The notes below the pieces were generated by a model, which searched no databases, was not told where the DNA came from, and saw only the letters and a list, made by a program, of their open reading frames with translations. Position numbers and translations under genes: made by a program. Below, piece after piece: positions 43,585 to 55,685 of a DNA stretch of 64,000 bases. Each line of letters starts with the position of its first letter. Position 1 is the stretch's first letter. The stretch comes from Thiohalocapsa sp963698775 (GTDB lineage Bacteria > Pseudomonadota > Gammaproteobacteria > Chromatiales > Chromatiaceae), in contig CAVOSE010000072.1 of NCBI GenBank assembly GCA_963698775.1, positions 48,592-112,591 of the forward strand, in the 5' to 3' direction.

Positions 43585-43730
43585 GTTGATGCCTCCAGGA
43601 GGCGCTGGCCTCCACCACTAACGGGCATGGTGTGGATCTTGCGGCAAGTTCAGCCGCCATTTGGAGTGTAGCAGAAGGGTTTTGGGCAAATGGCAACTGC
43701 GCCCGGGGCTTACTCCTCCCAGGTTGGCCG

Positions 43731-43924
43731 AGATTGCTTGAGGGCGCCGAATGCTTGCAGATGAGTCAAGTTTCGATGCGGCATCGGACCGGGGCAGCTC
43801 CTCGAAATCGAAATCGGGATCGGGTCACTCGCCACGCGCTGCGATTTCGATACCGATACCGATACCGATACCGATACCGATACCGATGATCACGACCCGT
43901 CGGTCTGAGGCACCGCCTCGCTGA
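43731..43924 (+). repeat. Dispersed CGATNN-hexamer element, copy 3
   Basis: Left block AGATTGCTTG, GCGCCGAATGCTTGCAGATG and TTTCGATGCGGCATCGGACC. The core has AAATCG twice and GGATCG once at 43805-43822, then a short unique insert, then six GATACC units (43849-43884). It ends with GATCACGACCCGTCGGTCTG and hairpin GAGGC-ACC-GCCTC. The two hexamer arms are separated here, unlike the other copies. Confidence 0.88.
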
Positions 43925-43990
43925 GTGAGGCAATTGTCTCAGGGTGCTGGTCCCGGCGAGGCTCCACTCCATTAGCCGCGCACCGACGCC

Positions 43991-45811
43991 TCAGGCATCC
44001 AGCTTATACATGTTGCCAATCTCGTCCTTGTAGCGCGCCACAACCTGGCCGCGCTTGACCTTCATGGTTGGCGTCATCAGGCCATTGTCGATCGACCAGG
44101 GTTCCAGCGTCAGCGTCACGCGGCGAATCTTGGCGTAGCCGGGAAAGTCGGCCAGCACATCGCGGATGCGTTTCTGCATGTCCTTGAGCAATTGCGGATC
44201 ATTCAGACTCTCGGGCCTTTCGGGGGCGAGCCCGTATTCGCGCGCCAGGCCGGTCCAGAGATCCGCGTTCATGACCAGCAGCGCGGTCAGATAAGAGCGG
44301 CCCTCTCCGATCACGAGCACCTGCTCGAACAGAGGATCGAAGCTGATCGCGATCTCCATGTCCGCCGGCGGCACCTTCTCGCCGTTTGACAGCACCAGGA
44401 TGTCCTTGATGCGGCCGGTGATGTAGAGGTGGCGGTCCTCGATGCGGGCCTGGTCTCCGGTGTTGAGCCAGCCGTCCGCATCCAGCACCTTGGCCGTGGC
44501 CGCGTGATTGTTCCAGTAGCCCAGCATGTTGCAGGGGCTCTTGACCTGCAATTCGTCATCGGCGCCAATGCGTGCCTGCAGGCCGCGCAGTAGCATGCCG
44601 ACGCTGTCCGGGCGGTTGGCTTCGATCGGGTTGACGGCGATGATGGGGCTGGTTTCGGTGAGGCCATAGCCCTGTAATAACGGCAGACCGAGACCGATGA
44701 AGACGCGGGCCACCTCGAATGGCAATGGGGCGCCGCCGCTGACAGCGCCGCGCATCCGTCCGCCGAGCTTGTCCATGACCGGTTTCGCGATCTTGCCGCG
44801 CAGCGCAGGCCAGAGCAAGAGCAGCGGATGCCAACCTCGGCGACCTTGGCCATGCTCGAACGCCATCCAGCCCACCTTGACCGCGAGTCCGAACAACCGG
44901 CGCACCGGGGCTGGGCGATCGCGCAGTTGATCGCTAATGCGCTGGTAGACGCGCTCGAACACCCGCGGCACCGCAATCATCAGGGTAGGGCGGATGGTTT
45001 GCAGGTCGTCGCCGAGCTGTGCGACCGAGCGGGCGTAGGCGACCGATGCCCCCGCCATCATGGGCAGGTAATAGCTGCCGGTGCGCTCCAGCATGTGCGA
45101 CAGCGGCAGGAAGGACAGGAACTCGTCCTCCTTATAGACGTCGATCAATTTGAGACCACCGTGGGCGTTGTAGAGGATGTTGCGATGGCTCAGCATCACG
45201 CCCTTGGGCCGGCCGGTGGTGCCGGAGGTGTAGACGATGGTCGCGAGTTCGTTTGGGTCGCCGTCGCGTTGTTCCCAGTGGCCACCGGTCGTCGGCAGCC
45301 ACCGGGCACAGACGACCACACGCGAGTCCTTGGCGGCCGCCCGCGCGGCGGCGTCGGCGTCCTCCATCAATACGACGCGCTGCGGCCAGGGTTGGTTGCC
45401 GACAACGTCAGCCAGGCGCTTCCAGCGATTCGCATCCTGGATCACCAGCAAGCGGACGGCGGCGTCGTTGAGGATGAAGGCGGCATTGTCCGCGCGGTCG
45501 TCGGTGTACAACGGCACTGTGACCAATCCGAGCGAGAGCGCGGCCTGGTCGGCGATGACCCATTCCGGGCAATTGCGAAGCAAGATCGCGACACGATCGC
45601 CGGGGTTCAGTCCCTCGGTCCGCAGCGCCTCGCGCCAACGTGCGACCTGATCGGCGGTCTCCTTCCAGCTGATGGCGCGCCAACTGCTGCTGGCGCGTTC
45701 AAACCAGCGATAGGCGATCCGCTCCGGCGAGCGGCGAACGCGTTGGTAAAACAGCCCATCCAGTGTGGATGCGCGCTCGATGGGAATGAGATCCTCGGAC
45801 CAACCGTTCAA
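43991..45811 (-). CDS. AMP-forming long-chain fatty acid--CoA ligase family protein
   Basis: A 606-residue ANL-family acyl-CoA synthetase of the LC-FACS1 group. Motifs: VYTSGTTGRPKGVMLSH (ATP-binding), QGYGLTETSPII, and the NTGDQARIEDRHLYITGRIKD hinge with the conserved Asp and Arg. The terminal catalytic Lys lies in the last 30 residues (LMTPTMKVKRG). It activates fatty acids for lipid synthesis or degradation; chain length cannot be read from sequence. No FadL, FadE or other fad gene is adjacent. Confidence 0.87.
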   Translation of the reverse strand: MNGWSEDLIPIERASTLDGLFYQRVRRSPERIAYRWFERASSSWRAISWKETADQVARWREALRTEGLNPGDRVAILLRNCPEWVIADQAALSLGLVTVPLYTDDRADNAAFILNDAAVRLLVIQDANRWKRLADVVGNQPWPQRVVLMEDADAAARAAAKDSRVVVCARWLPTTGGHWEQRDGDPNELATIVYTSGTTGRPKGVMLSHRNILYNAHGGLKLIDVYKEDEFLSFLPLSHMLERTGSYYLPMMAGASVAYARSVAQLGDDLQTIRPTLMIAVPRVFERVYQRISDQLRDRPAPVRRLFGLAVKVGWMAFEHGQGRRGWHPLLLLWPALRGKIAKPVMDKLGGRMRGAVSGGAPLPFEVARVFIGLGLPLLQGYGLTETSPIIAVNPIEANRPDSVGMLLRGLQARIGADDELQVKSPCNMLGYWNNHAATAKVLDADGWLNTGDQARIEDRHLYITGRIKDILVLSNGEKVPPADMEIAISFDPLFEQVLVIGEGRSYLTALLVMNADLWTGLAREYGLAPERPESLNDPQLLKDMQKRIRDVLADFPGYAKIRRVTLTLEPWSIDNGLMTPTMKVKRGQVVARYKDEIGNMYKLDA

Positions 45812-46037
45812 TGCTCCGCCCTCGTCACTTGTTGCTTGTAATTCGGAATGCGCAGGTCTCCAGCCTAGCCGCCGGCGCGCGCGTCGAACGGCCCGTCCCG
45901 CCCAATCGAGATGCCCTCGAGGGCGCCGTGCGATCGGCCCGTCTACCGGCGATGGTCGGCGATTTCAGTCGCCGCAGCCGGCAGAGTCTATTGTAAAATC
46001 AAATATCGAACCAATCAGCGCGATCGTCGAACGACCC

Positions 46038-46238
46038 ATGCAGATCACCGTCAACGGCAACCCAACCGACATTCCGCCCAAACTGAGCATGGCCGAGCTG
46101 ATCGAGCGGTTAGACCTGTCCGGCAAACGCCTCGCTGTCGAGGTAAACCAAGAGTTGGTGCCGCGCAGCCAATTCGGCAGTCATCGGCTGGCGGCCAACG
46201 ACCGGGTCGAGATCATTCATGCCGTCGGCGGCGGCTGA
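46038..46238 (+). CDS. thiS: Thiamine biosynthesis sulfur carrier ThiS
   Basis: A 66-residue ubiquitin-like protein that delivers sulfur as C-terminal thiocarboxylate for the thiazole of thiamine. It ends in the required GG (IIHAVGGG) and contains VNGNPTDIPPKLSMAELIERL. A longer upstream frame is not used; the ATG at 46038 gives the family length. ThiG follows 242 bp downstream. No THI-box (TPP riboswitch) was recognised upstream. Confidence 0.93.
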   Translation: MQITVNGNPTDIPPKLSMAELIERLDLSGKRLAVEVNQELVPRSQFGSHRLAANDRVEIIHAVGGG

Positions 46239-46480
46239 CGGCTGCGCGGCGTTGCCATCGTTGCCGCGTTGCGGCTGGGTCGTGACTGGCTGGTGAGGCG
46301 CAGCTTTCGGGCGATGTGGTTTCGGTTATGCTGACCACGAACAGCTGCGAGGGCGTAGGTCGCTCGATGATTGTCGCGCATGCCGCCAACTAGGCCCATT
46401 GTCCGTTTCTCTGCATGCCGCTCGAGTCACCGGTGCCTCGCGCCCAGCCACTTCCTTAGCACTTGAGACCCTTTAGCCTG

Positions 46481-47308
46481 ATGTCCCCACAGAATCCAAA
46501 TACAAGCGGTGCCACCGTCGACACCCTGGCCGCCGACACCTTCTCCGTTGCTGGCCGCGCCTATCGATCGCGTCTGCTGGTCGGCACCGGCAAGTACAAG
46601 GACATGGACGAGACCGCCCGCGCCATCGAGGCGAGCGGCGCGGAGATCGTCACCGTCGCCGTGCGCAGGACCAATATCGGCCAGAATAGCGACGAGCCCA
46701 ATATTCTGGATATCCTGCCGCCCAGCAATTACACCATCCTGCCGAATACCGCCGGCTGCTACGACGTCGATAGTGCCGTGCGCACCTGTCGCCTGGCGCG
46801 CGAGCTGCTCGATGGCCACAACCTGGTCAAGTTGGAGGTGTTGGGCGACCAGAAGACGCTGTTCCCGGACGCGATCGCCACCCTCGAGGCCGCCAAGATC
46901 CTGGTCGCGGACGGCTTCGATGTGATGGTCTACACCAACGACGACCCGATCATCGCCAAGCAGCTGGAAGACATCGGTTGTGTCGCGGTGATGCCGCTGG
47001 CGGCCCCCATCGGCTCCGGCCTCGGCATCCGCAACCCGCTCAATATCCTCACCATCGTCGAGAACGCCTCGGTGCCGATCCTGGTGGATGCTGGCGTCGG
47101 CACCGCATCGCACGCGGCCCTTGCCATGGAGCTGGGCTGCGACGGCGTGCTGATGAACACCGCCATCGCCGCCGCCAAGGACCCGGTGCTGATGGCGAGC
47201 GCCATGCGCAAAGGCATCGAGGCCGGGCGTGAGGCATTCCTAGCCGGGCGCATGGCGGCCAAACGCTTTGCGTCGGCGTCGTCGCCGATCGACGGGATGT
47301 TCTTCTGA
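46481..47308 (+). CDS. thiG: Thiazole synthase ThiG
   Basis: A 275-residue TIM-barrel enzyme that joins deoxyxylulose phosphate, dehydroglycine and ThiS thiocarboxylate to form the thiazole phosphate. Signature stretches are SRLLVGTGKYKD, EIVTVAVRRTNIG, KLEVLGD with catalytic Lys, APIGSGLGIRNP and the phosphate loop LVDAGVGTASHAA. The ATG at 46481 is preferred over a possible 6-residue longer form. Confidence 0.94.
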   Translation: MSPQNPNTSGATVDTLAADTFSVAGRAYRSRLLVGTGKYKDMDETARAIEASGAEIVTVAVRRTNIGQNSDEPNILDILPPSNYTILPNTAGCYDVDSAVRTCRLARELLDGHNLVKLEVLGDQKTLFPDAIATLEAAKILVADGFDVMVYTNDDPIIAKQLEDIGCVAVMPLAAPIGSGLGIRNPLNILTIVENASVPILVDAGVGTASHAALAMELGCDGVLMNTAIAAAKDPVLMASAMRKGIEAGREAFLAGRMAAKRFASASSPIDGMFF

Positions 47309-47394
47309 CGCGGCTGATCGGGGCGTCGGTTGAGCGCCCTGGTTGGCCCGGCCGCCAGCGTGATTGTCAGCCTGGTCGCGTACGGGCTGTCCAG

Positions 47395-47979
47395 TTAGGT
47401 CGGTCTTGTCAGCGCAACGGTGAAGTCGCCGTGCAGATAGCCGTCGATGATGCGGCACTCGGCACCAAGCTCCCGTGCCCAGGCCTCGATCTCATCGGGT
47501 TGCCGGTAGTTGAAGGTCTCGGAATAGTCGCTGCCGCGCAGGATGTTGAACAGGTAGCCGCGGCGCGATGCCTCGTAGCAGCGCGCCATGAATTGCTGGG
47601 TCTCCGGTCGCGTCAGCGTATTCATCGCGCCGCTGCACACGTAATAGTCGGCCTCCGGCAACGGGTCGTGCAGGGCGTCGAGGTGCAGGATCTCGGCGCC
47701 GGTGCGCTCACGCGCGGTCTCCACCATACGGTCGTGGATGTCGATGCCGATGTATCGACCCGGCGCGTCGCAACCCTGTTGCAGGTAGAACAGAAAGTCG
47801 CCGAAGCCGCAGCCGACGTCCACCAGGGTCATGTCGGATAGCGGCTGCGGCAGGCACTCGCGCAGCACCCGAAAGCGCGCCTGTTGGGTGGTTGCGGACT
47901 GAAAGTGCAGTCCTTCGGCGGTGTCGCCATGGCGCTGGAGACTTTCGGCGTAAAAGCTGTGGGCGTCGATTCGAGGCAT
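47395..47979 (-). CDS. Class I SAM-dependent methyltransferase
   Basis: A 194-residue Rossmann methyltransferase with the SAM-binding motif VDVGCGFGDFLFYL and the acidic strand GIDIHDRMVETAR. The remainder follows the usual beta strand order, ending in HGDFTVALTR. Substrate unknown. An upstream extension of the frame is not conserved-looking; the ATG at 47979 starts the folded domain. It converges with thiG and is divergent from trmB. Confidence 0.8.
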   Translation of the reverse strand: MPRIDAHSFYAESLQRHGDTAEGLHFQSATTQQARFRVLRECLPQPLSDMTLVDVGCGFGDFLFYLQQGCDAPGRYIGIDIHDRMVETARERTGAEILHLDALHDPLPEADYYVCSGAMNTLTRPETQQFMARCYEASRRGYLFNILRGSDYSETFNYRQPDEIEAWARELGAECRIIDGYLHGDFTVALTRPT

Positions 47980-48193
47980 GGACGGGGAAGGGTTCCGTGG
48001 GTTGAGGTTTCTTGCTCGTTGCGAGTGTCCTGACCGCGGCCTGAGGACGCGTTCGTTGGGGCATGAATTGTAGCCTGGATCTGCGATGTGGCGTTCGAGC
48101 GTCTCGTTCAACGGCCCTCCGATGCACGCCAGGACGTGGCGGGTGATACTGTCCGCAACCTGAACAGCCAATCGGCAGCGAAGACCAAATCAG

Positions 48194-48898
48194 ATGTGTA
48201 GCGATCACGCCGTCCCCTCCCACCATCGCGGAATCCGCAGCTTCGTCCTGCGCGAGGGGCGGCTAACGGCGGGGCAGGAGCGCGCTTTTAGCGAGCTTTG
48301 GCCGCGGTGGGGCTGCGACTGGAGGCCGGGGCAGTTGCTGGACCTGCCGGCCCTGTTCGGCAACGCCAATCCGGTGGTGTTGGAGATCGGCTTTGGCAAC
48401 GGTGAGTCGCTGGCGCAGATGGCGGCGGCGCAACCGCAGCGTAACTTCCTCGGCCTGGAGGTGCATCGGCCCGGTGTCGGGCACCTGCTGTTGGAGATCG
48501 AGCGCCTGGGGCTCGGCAACCTGCGGGTGCTGCGTCAGGACGCCATCGGCCTGCTGCGCGAGGGCCTGGTACCGGCGAGCCTGGACGCGGTGCACCTGTA
48601 CTTCCCCGATCCCTGGCCGAAGAAGCGCCACCACAAGCGGCGCATCGTGCAGCCGGACTTCGTCGCGCTGGTGGCGCGGGTGGTGGCGCCCGGCGGGCTG
48701 TTTCATGCGGCCACCGACTGGGAGCCCTATGCCGAGCACATGTTGGCCGTGCTCGACGCCGCCGAGGCGTTGTTCCGCAATGTGGCCGGGCCCGGCTGCT
48801 TCGCGGAGCGGCCCGCCGCGCGTCCGCTGACCAAGTTCGAACGCCGCGGCGAACGCCTCGGGCATGCGGTGCGCGACTTGCTGTACGTGCGCCGCTGA
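48194..48898 (+). CDS. trmB: tRNA (guanine-N7-)-methyltransferase
   Basis: TrmB makes m7G46 in the tRNA variable loop. The 234-residue protein has the SAM motif LEIGFGNGESLAQMA, the substrate-binding FPDPWPKKRHHKRRI and C-terminal TKFERRGERLGH with the catalytic residues. Length is typical. Its stop overlaps the fetA start by one base. Confidence 0.94.
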   Translation: MCSDHAVPSHHRGIRSFVLREGRLTAGQERAFSELWPRWGCDWRPGQLLDLPALFGNANPVVLEIGFGNGESLAQMAAAQPQRNFLGLEVHRPGVGHLLLEIERLGLGNLRVLRQDAIGLLREGLVPASLDAVHLYFPDPWPKKRHHKRRIVQPDFVALVARVVAPGGLFHAATDWEPYAEHMLAVLDAAEALFRNVAGPGCFAERPAARPLTKFERRGERLGHAVRDLLYVRR

Positions 48899-49554
48899 TG
48901 GCCAGCCTGCGACTGGAGCGCATGCATCCGCCGCTGCTGGCGCCTGTGGACCTCAGCATCGACGCCGGCGGCCTGCTGTTCGTCTCCGGGCCGTCGGGTG
49001 CCGGCAAGAGTCTGCTGCTGCGGGCGGTGGCGGACCTGGACCCGAACACCGGCGAGGCCTTTGTCGGCGAGCTGGCGCGCTCCGCGCTCAGTGCGCCGGA
49101 GTGGCGGCGCAGGGTCGGTCTGTTGCCGGCGGAGTCTGGCTGGTGGGAAGAGACGGTCGGGGATCATTTTCCGCTGGCGCACGGGCACAAGACGCCCGAG
49201 CTTGACCACAGCAGCAATGACTCAAGCCGTATCGATCTGCTGCACGGGCTCGGGTTCGAGGCCGACGTGCTCGGTTGGACCGTCAGTCGCCTGTCCACCG
49301 GCGAGCGCCAGCGCCTTGCGCTTGCGCGGTTGCTGGCAAACGCCCCCGAGGTCCTGCTGTTGGATGAGGCTACGGCTAATCTAGACCCATCGAATCGCGA
49401 TCGGGTCGAGGCGGTCGTCGACGACTATCGGAGTCGACATGCCGCCGCGGTGCTCTGGGTCAGTCACGACCCCGAACAGCGCGGCCGCCTCAGCGACCGT
49501 TCGCTGGTCATTCGCGATCGGCAATTGGTGCCGGAGCCAGCCGCATGCAGTTGA
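48898..49554 (+). CDS. fetA: ABC exporter ATPase, FetA-like
   Basis: A 218-residue ABC ATPase with Walker A SGPSGAGKS near residue 33, a non-canonical signature LSTGERQRLALARLL, Walker B VLLLDEATANLD and the H-loop WVSHDPEQ. Paired with the YbbM/FetB-type permease, it matches E. coli FetAB, which exports iron and increases oxidative-stress tolerance. It overlaps the permease gene by 10 bp. Confidence 0.82.
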   Translation: MASLRLERMHPPLLAPVDLSIDAGGLLFVSGPSGAGKSLLLRAVADLDPNTGEAFVGELARSALSAPEWRRRVGLLPAESGWWEETVGDHFPLAHGHKTPELDHSSNDSSRIDLLHGLGFEADVLGWTVSRLSTGERQRLALARLLANAPEVLLLDEATANLDPSNRDRVEAVVDDYRSRHAAAVLWVSHDPEQRGRLSDRSLVIRDRQLVPEPAACS

Positions 49555-50348
49555 TTTCCCTTACCCCTTTCGACCTGGCCCTGGCCGCCGGTCTGGTGCT
49601 GTTGCTGGCGGCGCTGTCCTGGCGGCTGCGCCTGGGGGTGCAGCGGCGCATCCTGATCGCCGCCGCCCGCAGCGCGGTGCAGTTGGTGCTACTCGGGCTG
49701 GTGCTGAAGGTGCTGTTCGAGACCACCGACCCGCTGCTGATCGGCCTGCTGGTGCTGGTGATGTTGTCGGTGGCGGGCTGGGAGGTGATGGCGCGGCAGA
49801 AGCGGCGCTTTCGCGGCCCCTGGGGCTACGGCATCGGCGCGTTGTCGATGTTTCTGTCGTCGTTCAGCATCACTGTGCTGGCGCTGACGGTGATCATCGG
49901 CGTCGAGCCCTGGTATCAGCCCCAGTACCTGATTCCGTTGCTCGGTATGCTGCTCGGCAATACCATGAGCGGCATCGCCATCGCGCTGGACGGCCTGACC
50001 CGACAAGCCGCCGAGGGCAAACATCGCATCGAGGCGCGGCTGATGCTCGGTGCCACCTGGAACGAGGCCATCGAGGACATCCGTCGCGACGCGCTGCGCT
50101 CGGGCCTGATCCCCATCGTCAACGCCATGGCCAGCGCCGGCATCGTCAGTCTGCCGGGCATGATGACGGGCCAGATCCTGGCCGGCAGCCCACCGATGGA
50201 GGCCGCCAAATACCAACTGCTGATCATGTTTCTGATCTCGGCGGGCACCGGGCTCGGCAGCGTTGCCGCGGTCTGGATTGGCTCCCGGCGACTGTTCGAC
50301 GACCGCCAAAGGCTGCGCTTGGACCGGCTGACCCCTGGGCGGCGGTGA
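49545..50348 (+). CDS. fetB: ABC exporter permease, FetB-like (UPF0014)
   Basis: The 267-residue UPF0014 permease has six or seven predicted membrane helices and the family segment NTMSGIAIALDGL followed by EAIEDIRRDALRSGLIPIVNAM. Length matches FetB (259 aa). Translation is coupled to fetA by overlap. Confidence 0.85.
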   Translation: MQLISLTPFDLALAAGLVLLLAALSWRLRLGVQRRILIAAARSAVQLVLLGLVLKVLFETTDPLLIGLLVLVMLSVAGWEVMARQKRRFRGPWGYGIGALSMFLSSFSITVLALTVIIGVEPWYQPQYLIPLLGMLLGNTMSGIAIALDGLTRQAAEGKHRIEARLMLGATWNEAIEDIRRDALRSGLIPIVNAMASAGIVSLPGMMTGQILAGSPPMEAAKYQLLIMFLISAGTGLGSVAAVWIGSRRLFDDRQRLRLDRLTPGRR

Positions 50349-50518
50349 GCCCGAGGACGAATTCACCAGTCGCCTTTGCGTCTTTGCGCGTTTGGTCGGC
50401 GTCGCCCCAGACAGAATGGACGGTCGGCGCCTGCCTTCGGTTGTTCTCGCGATAGAGCCGCACCGGGCGCTCCGGCTCGAGGTCGACACAGGGAGCACAA
50501 TACCGGACACTTAGGCAC

Positions 50519-51154
50519 ATGAAGACTCTGAGTCTCATTGCGCAAAAAGGCGGGACCGGCAAGACGACGCTCGGCATTCACCTGGCGGTGCAGGCGATGC
50601 GCGACGGACTGCCTATCGTGCTGGTGGATGTCGATCCGCAGGCCAGTGCGAGTACCTGGTGGCAGCGGCGGGCCGCCGACGAGCCCGCGCTGGTGCAGGG
50701 CAATGGCCAAGAACTGCCGGCGATCCTGGATCAGGCTAGCGCCCGCGGATACGCGTTGGCCATCGTTGACACGGCTCCCCACAGTTCGGCGCAGGCCATC
50801 GCCTGCGCGCGGGCCTCGGACTGGATCTACATCCCGACGCGTCCGGCGATTCTGGATCTGGACGCCATCAGCGCGACGACGGAGCTGGCGACTGCGGTTC
50901 AGACGCCCGCCCGCATCTTGTTGAACGCCTGCCCGCCGCCGATCCGTGGCGTTGAAGCGCGCATCGTCGTTGAGGCGCGCGAGGCCCTTACCCGCTATGG
51001 TATCCCAGTCTGCGAGGTCGCCATCAGTCAACGTGCCGCCTACAGCCACGCACTGATCGACGGACGTGCCGTTAGTGAGTTCGAGGCGCGGGGCAAGGCG
51101 GCCGCCGAAATCGGCGCGCTGTGGCGCATTGCGCGGGAGGATCTGAACCTATGA
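50519..51154 (+). CDS. ParA-family partition ATPase (orphan, 211 aa)
   Basis: A small ParA-like ATPase with the deviant Walker A AQKGGTGKTT (signature Lys10, Lys15), Walker A' DVDPQASAS and Walker B-like IVDTAPHSS. It has no N-terminal DNA-binding helix-turn-helix, as in chromosomal MipZ/McdA-like or plasmid type Ib proteins. Its stop overlaps the next gene start by 4 nt, so the small membrane protein is its likely partner. No parB or parS-like sequence was seen. Confidence 0.85.
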   Translation: MKTLSLIAQKGGTGKTTLGIHLAVQAMRDGLPIVLVDVDPQASASTWWQRRAADEPALVQGNGQELPAILDQASARGYALAIVDTAPHSSAQAIACARASDWIYIPTRPAILDLDAISATTELATAVQTPARILLNACPPPIRGVEARIVVEAREALTRYGIPVCEVAISQRAAYSHALIDGRAVSEFEARGKAAAEIGALWRIAREDLNL

Positions 51155-51543
51155 GCCGACGAGCCAAGCTGAGTCTGTCCGACGAGGAACGGCGTAAGCG
51201 CCCGCCGCCGGCGCATGGTTTCGAGGGGCATGGTGTTGAAACCTCTCCGCGGTCGTCGGTGGGCGCCGAATCAACGGCTGACGCGCAGGGGAGGCGCTCA
51301 GTTAGCGGCACGGCCGCCGGCCAACGTGCGCGCCCGGCTGCTGGTCCGTGGAAGGCCGATCTCGGTCGGTCACGTGCCTCGGCGGACCCATCCGGAAATG
51401 CTGGCCGAGCAGAATCCGTAACAGCCGATGATGCGAAGGATCTTGCAGCGAAGCCATGGTGGCAGCATGGCGCGGTGCGTGTAACCCTCGTCTCAGCCGC
51501 GGCTGTCTTGTCGATCTGGTTGCTGAGGCGGCGCCTTTTCTAG
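51151..51543 (+). CDS. Hypothetical C-terminally anchored protein, ParA partner candidate
   Basis: A 130-residue protein. The first 105 residues are basic, Ala/Ser/Arg-rich and probably disordered. A single membrane helix closes the protein (TLVSAAAVLSIWLL, then RRR). The architecture suggests a membrane-bound adaptor for the ParA ATPase. No family recognised. ATGA overlap with parA supports co-translation. Confidence 0.6.
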   Translation: MSRRAKLSLSDEERRKRPPPAHGFEGHGVETSPRSSVGAESTADAQGRRSVSGTAAGQRARPAAGPWKADLGRSRASADPSGNAGRAESVTADDAKDLAAKPWWQHGAVRVTLVSAAAVLSIWLLRRRLF

Positions 51544-51662
51544 GGACGCCGGTCACCTGCAGAGCCTGGCCAACGCTCAGACAGAACCCGGTCTGGTGTG
51601 CCGGGGCTCGTTTCTGCTGTAGCTATCGAAGCAGCGTTGCTACCTACGTCTGAACCCGTGTC

Positions 51663-53755
<2,093 letters not shown>

Positions 53756-53759
<4 letters not shown>

Positions 53760-55075
53760 CTCTCCTCCTTCATCAGCTTGCGCTTGGTGTGCTTGAGCCC
53801 AAACCAGGCTGCGCCGACCACCAGCGGCAGCGCGATGGCGACGCCGAGCGTGGCGTCGATGGGCCAGCCACTGGCGTTCAGCCCCTTGAGCAAATATCCC
53901 ACTAGGCCGAGCCCGTAGTAGCTGATCGCGACGACTGATAGACCCTCGACGGTCTCCTGCAACCGTAGTTGGAGCCTGGCGCGGCGGTCCATGGAGTCGA
54001 GCAGGCCCCGGTTCTGCTCCTGCAACTGCAACTCGACCCTGGCCCGCAGCAGGGCCGTCATGCGCGCCGCACGCTCGGCCAGGTGTTGCTGGCGTTGTGC
54101 CGCGGCCTGGCAGGTGGCGACACCGGGGGCGAGACGGGCGTCGAGGAATTCCGTGAAGGTTTGCAGACCCTGGATGCGCTGCTGCCGCAGTTGTTCCAGC
54201 CGTTGCCGGACGACCTGGTAATAGGCCACCGACGCGTCGAAGCGCGATGCCGTCTGCGCAGCGAGGGATTCCACCTCCGCCGCGAGGGCGGTCAGTTCCG
54301 CCAGTAGGGCGCGCTCTGGCGGTGCTGTGTCGGGGCTCTGGGTGGTCGCGAGTTGATCGTTGCCGGCGGCCATGCGGCCCGCGACATCGGCAAGGCGCTG
54401 TTCGGCATCGGTAAGGGTGATGGCCGCCTGGCGAGCGGGTTCCAACCCGAGCAACGCCATGACGCGGTAGGCATTCACGTCCAGAACCCGTTTCACCAAG
54501 CGCCCGGCCTGGCCATCGGATAGATCCACATCGCGCACCAGGATGCGGCCGTAGCCGTCCCCATGGATACGCATGTCCGTCCAGACGATGCCCGCACCCC
54601 CAGCAACCTCCGCGCCGATGACAGGGTTGCCGCCGAACAGCGTAGTCAGTTCGCCAACGCTGTGCTGAGGTGCGTCGCGGGGCTCCAGCGCCAGCAGCAC
54701 CGCGGAGACCACCTCGCCCGGCAACTCGCACAGCCAGTCCGCCGGCAGTTCGTCCAACAAAGACTCAGAGAACGGGCGCTCATAAGCACCCTCACGCGAG
54801 AAGCTGACCGTGACGAACTCGGTATGCCGTTCCCAGCGTAGCCGCAACCCGCCGATGTCGACAAAGAACTGCTGGCCCAGGTCTAAGGGTTCCGGCACAC
54901 CAAAGTGCGCGAGCAGGCGTAGCAGATGTCGGACATTCTGCCCTCCGCCGCGCTCGCCGGACAGGTACGCAATGTGGGCGACCTGCGCTGGGGCACGCAA
55001 GGGTTCGAAGGTGCGCGCATGCAGTTCGGCGGTAACCGAATGGCGCAGTGGATGTTCAGGGAAGGGCAGATTCAT
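53756..55075 (-). CDS. DUF3422 family membrane protein
   Basis: A 439-residue protein of the DUF3422 family. The N-terminus has HPLRHSVTAELHARTFEPL; a coiled-coil-like section lies at about 225-360; two hydrophobic helices close the protein (about 378-425). The family is poorly characterised. Base content is normal for the genome. Confidence 0.82.
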
Positions 55076-55278
55076 GGGTGGTGTGATTCCTCGACCTCGA
55101 TACCGCGGAGGTTAGCGCTGGATGATGACAGAGATCGCCAAATACGCGTGGCCGGAGTTACCGCGGGGTCGATGGGGTGCCCCGAGCCATCGACCATCGC
55201 GCCGATGCCATCGCCCATGCTCGAAGACAATGTCCCATTGCGCCACGGTCCCCAGCATACGCTCAAGACCGCCTAGGG

Positions 55279-55683
55279 CTAACCGGATGTCTCCCTCAGC
55301 GCCTTGACGACCTTTTGTATCTGGCGAAAGTCTTCGTCGTTGTGCAGCAGAATCAGGCCGTTTTCCATTGCCGTCTGGGCGATCAGGCAGTCGTTGGACG
55401 AGCGGACCGTTATTCCTCGGCGGCGGCAGTCGAAGTAGATTTGCGCGGCGGCGATCGCTGCTTTGACCGGATCGGGGGGCAGGTAGATCGGCTGTGTCTC
55501 AAAGTAAGTACGGTATTTGATGAACTGCTGCCGATCCGCGGTGCCTTGAAGAATCTCCTGCATAATGATCGCGGAGAGTCCAACCTCCAGACCAGATTCC
55601 AGCAGCGACTTCAACCGCTGGACCGCCGGATTTGCGCGCGCTTTGAAGAAATCGATCCACACGGATGTATCGACCAGATACAC
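55279..55683 (-). CDS. vapC: VapC-type PIN-domain ribonuclease toxin
   Basis: This 134-residue toxin begins YLVDTSVWIDFF with Asp5, followed by Glu in MQEILQG, Asp in SSNDCLIAQTA and Asp in LHNDEDF; the catalytic set looks intact, unlike the toxin at 33887. Its partner antitoxin ends 2 bp upstream of its start. Confidence 0.9.
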   Translation of the reverse strand: MYLVDTSVWIDFFKARANPAVQRLKSLLESGLEVGLSAIIMQEILQGTADRQQFIKYRTYFETQPIYLPPDPVKAAIAAAQIYFDCRRRGITVRSSNDCLIAQTAMENGLILLHNDEDFRQIQKVVKALRETSG

Positions 55684-55685
55684 CG

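Noticed and set aside
45960..46037. TPP riboswitch upstream of thiS
   Set aside because: No THI-box consensus or typical paired elements in the short leader.
50500..51543. Plasmid partition locus implying an integrated plasmid
   Set aside because: No replication gene, ParB or parS-like repeats nearby, and the surrounding genes are chromosomal housekeeping genes.
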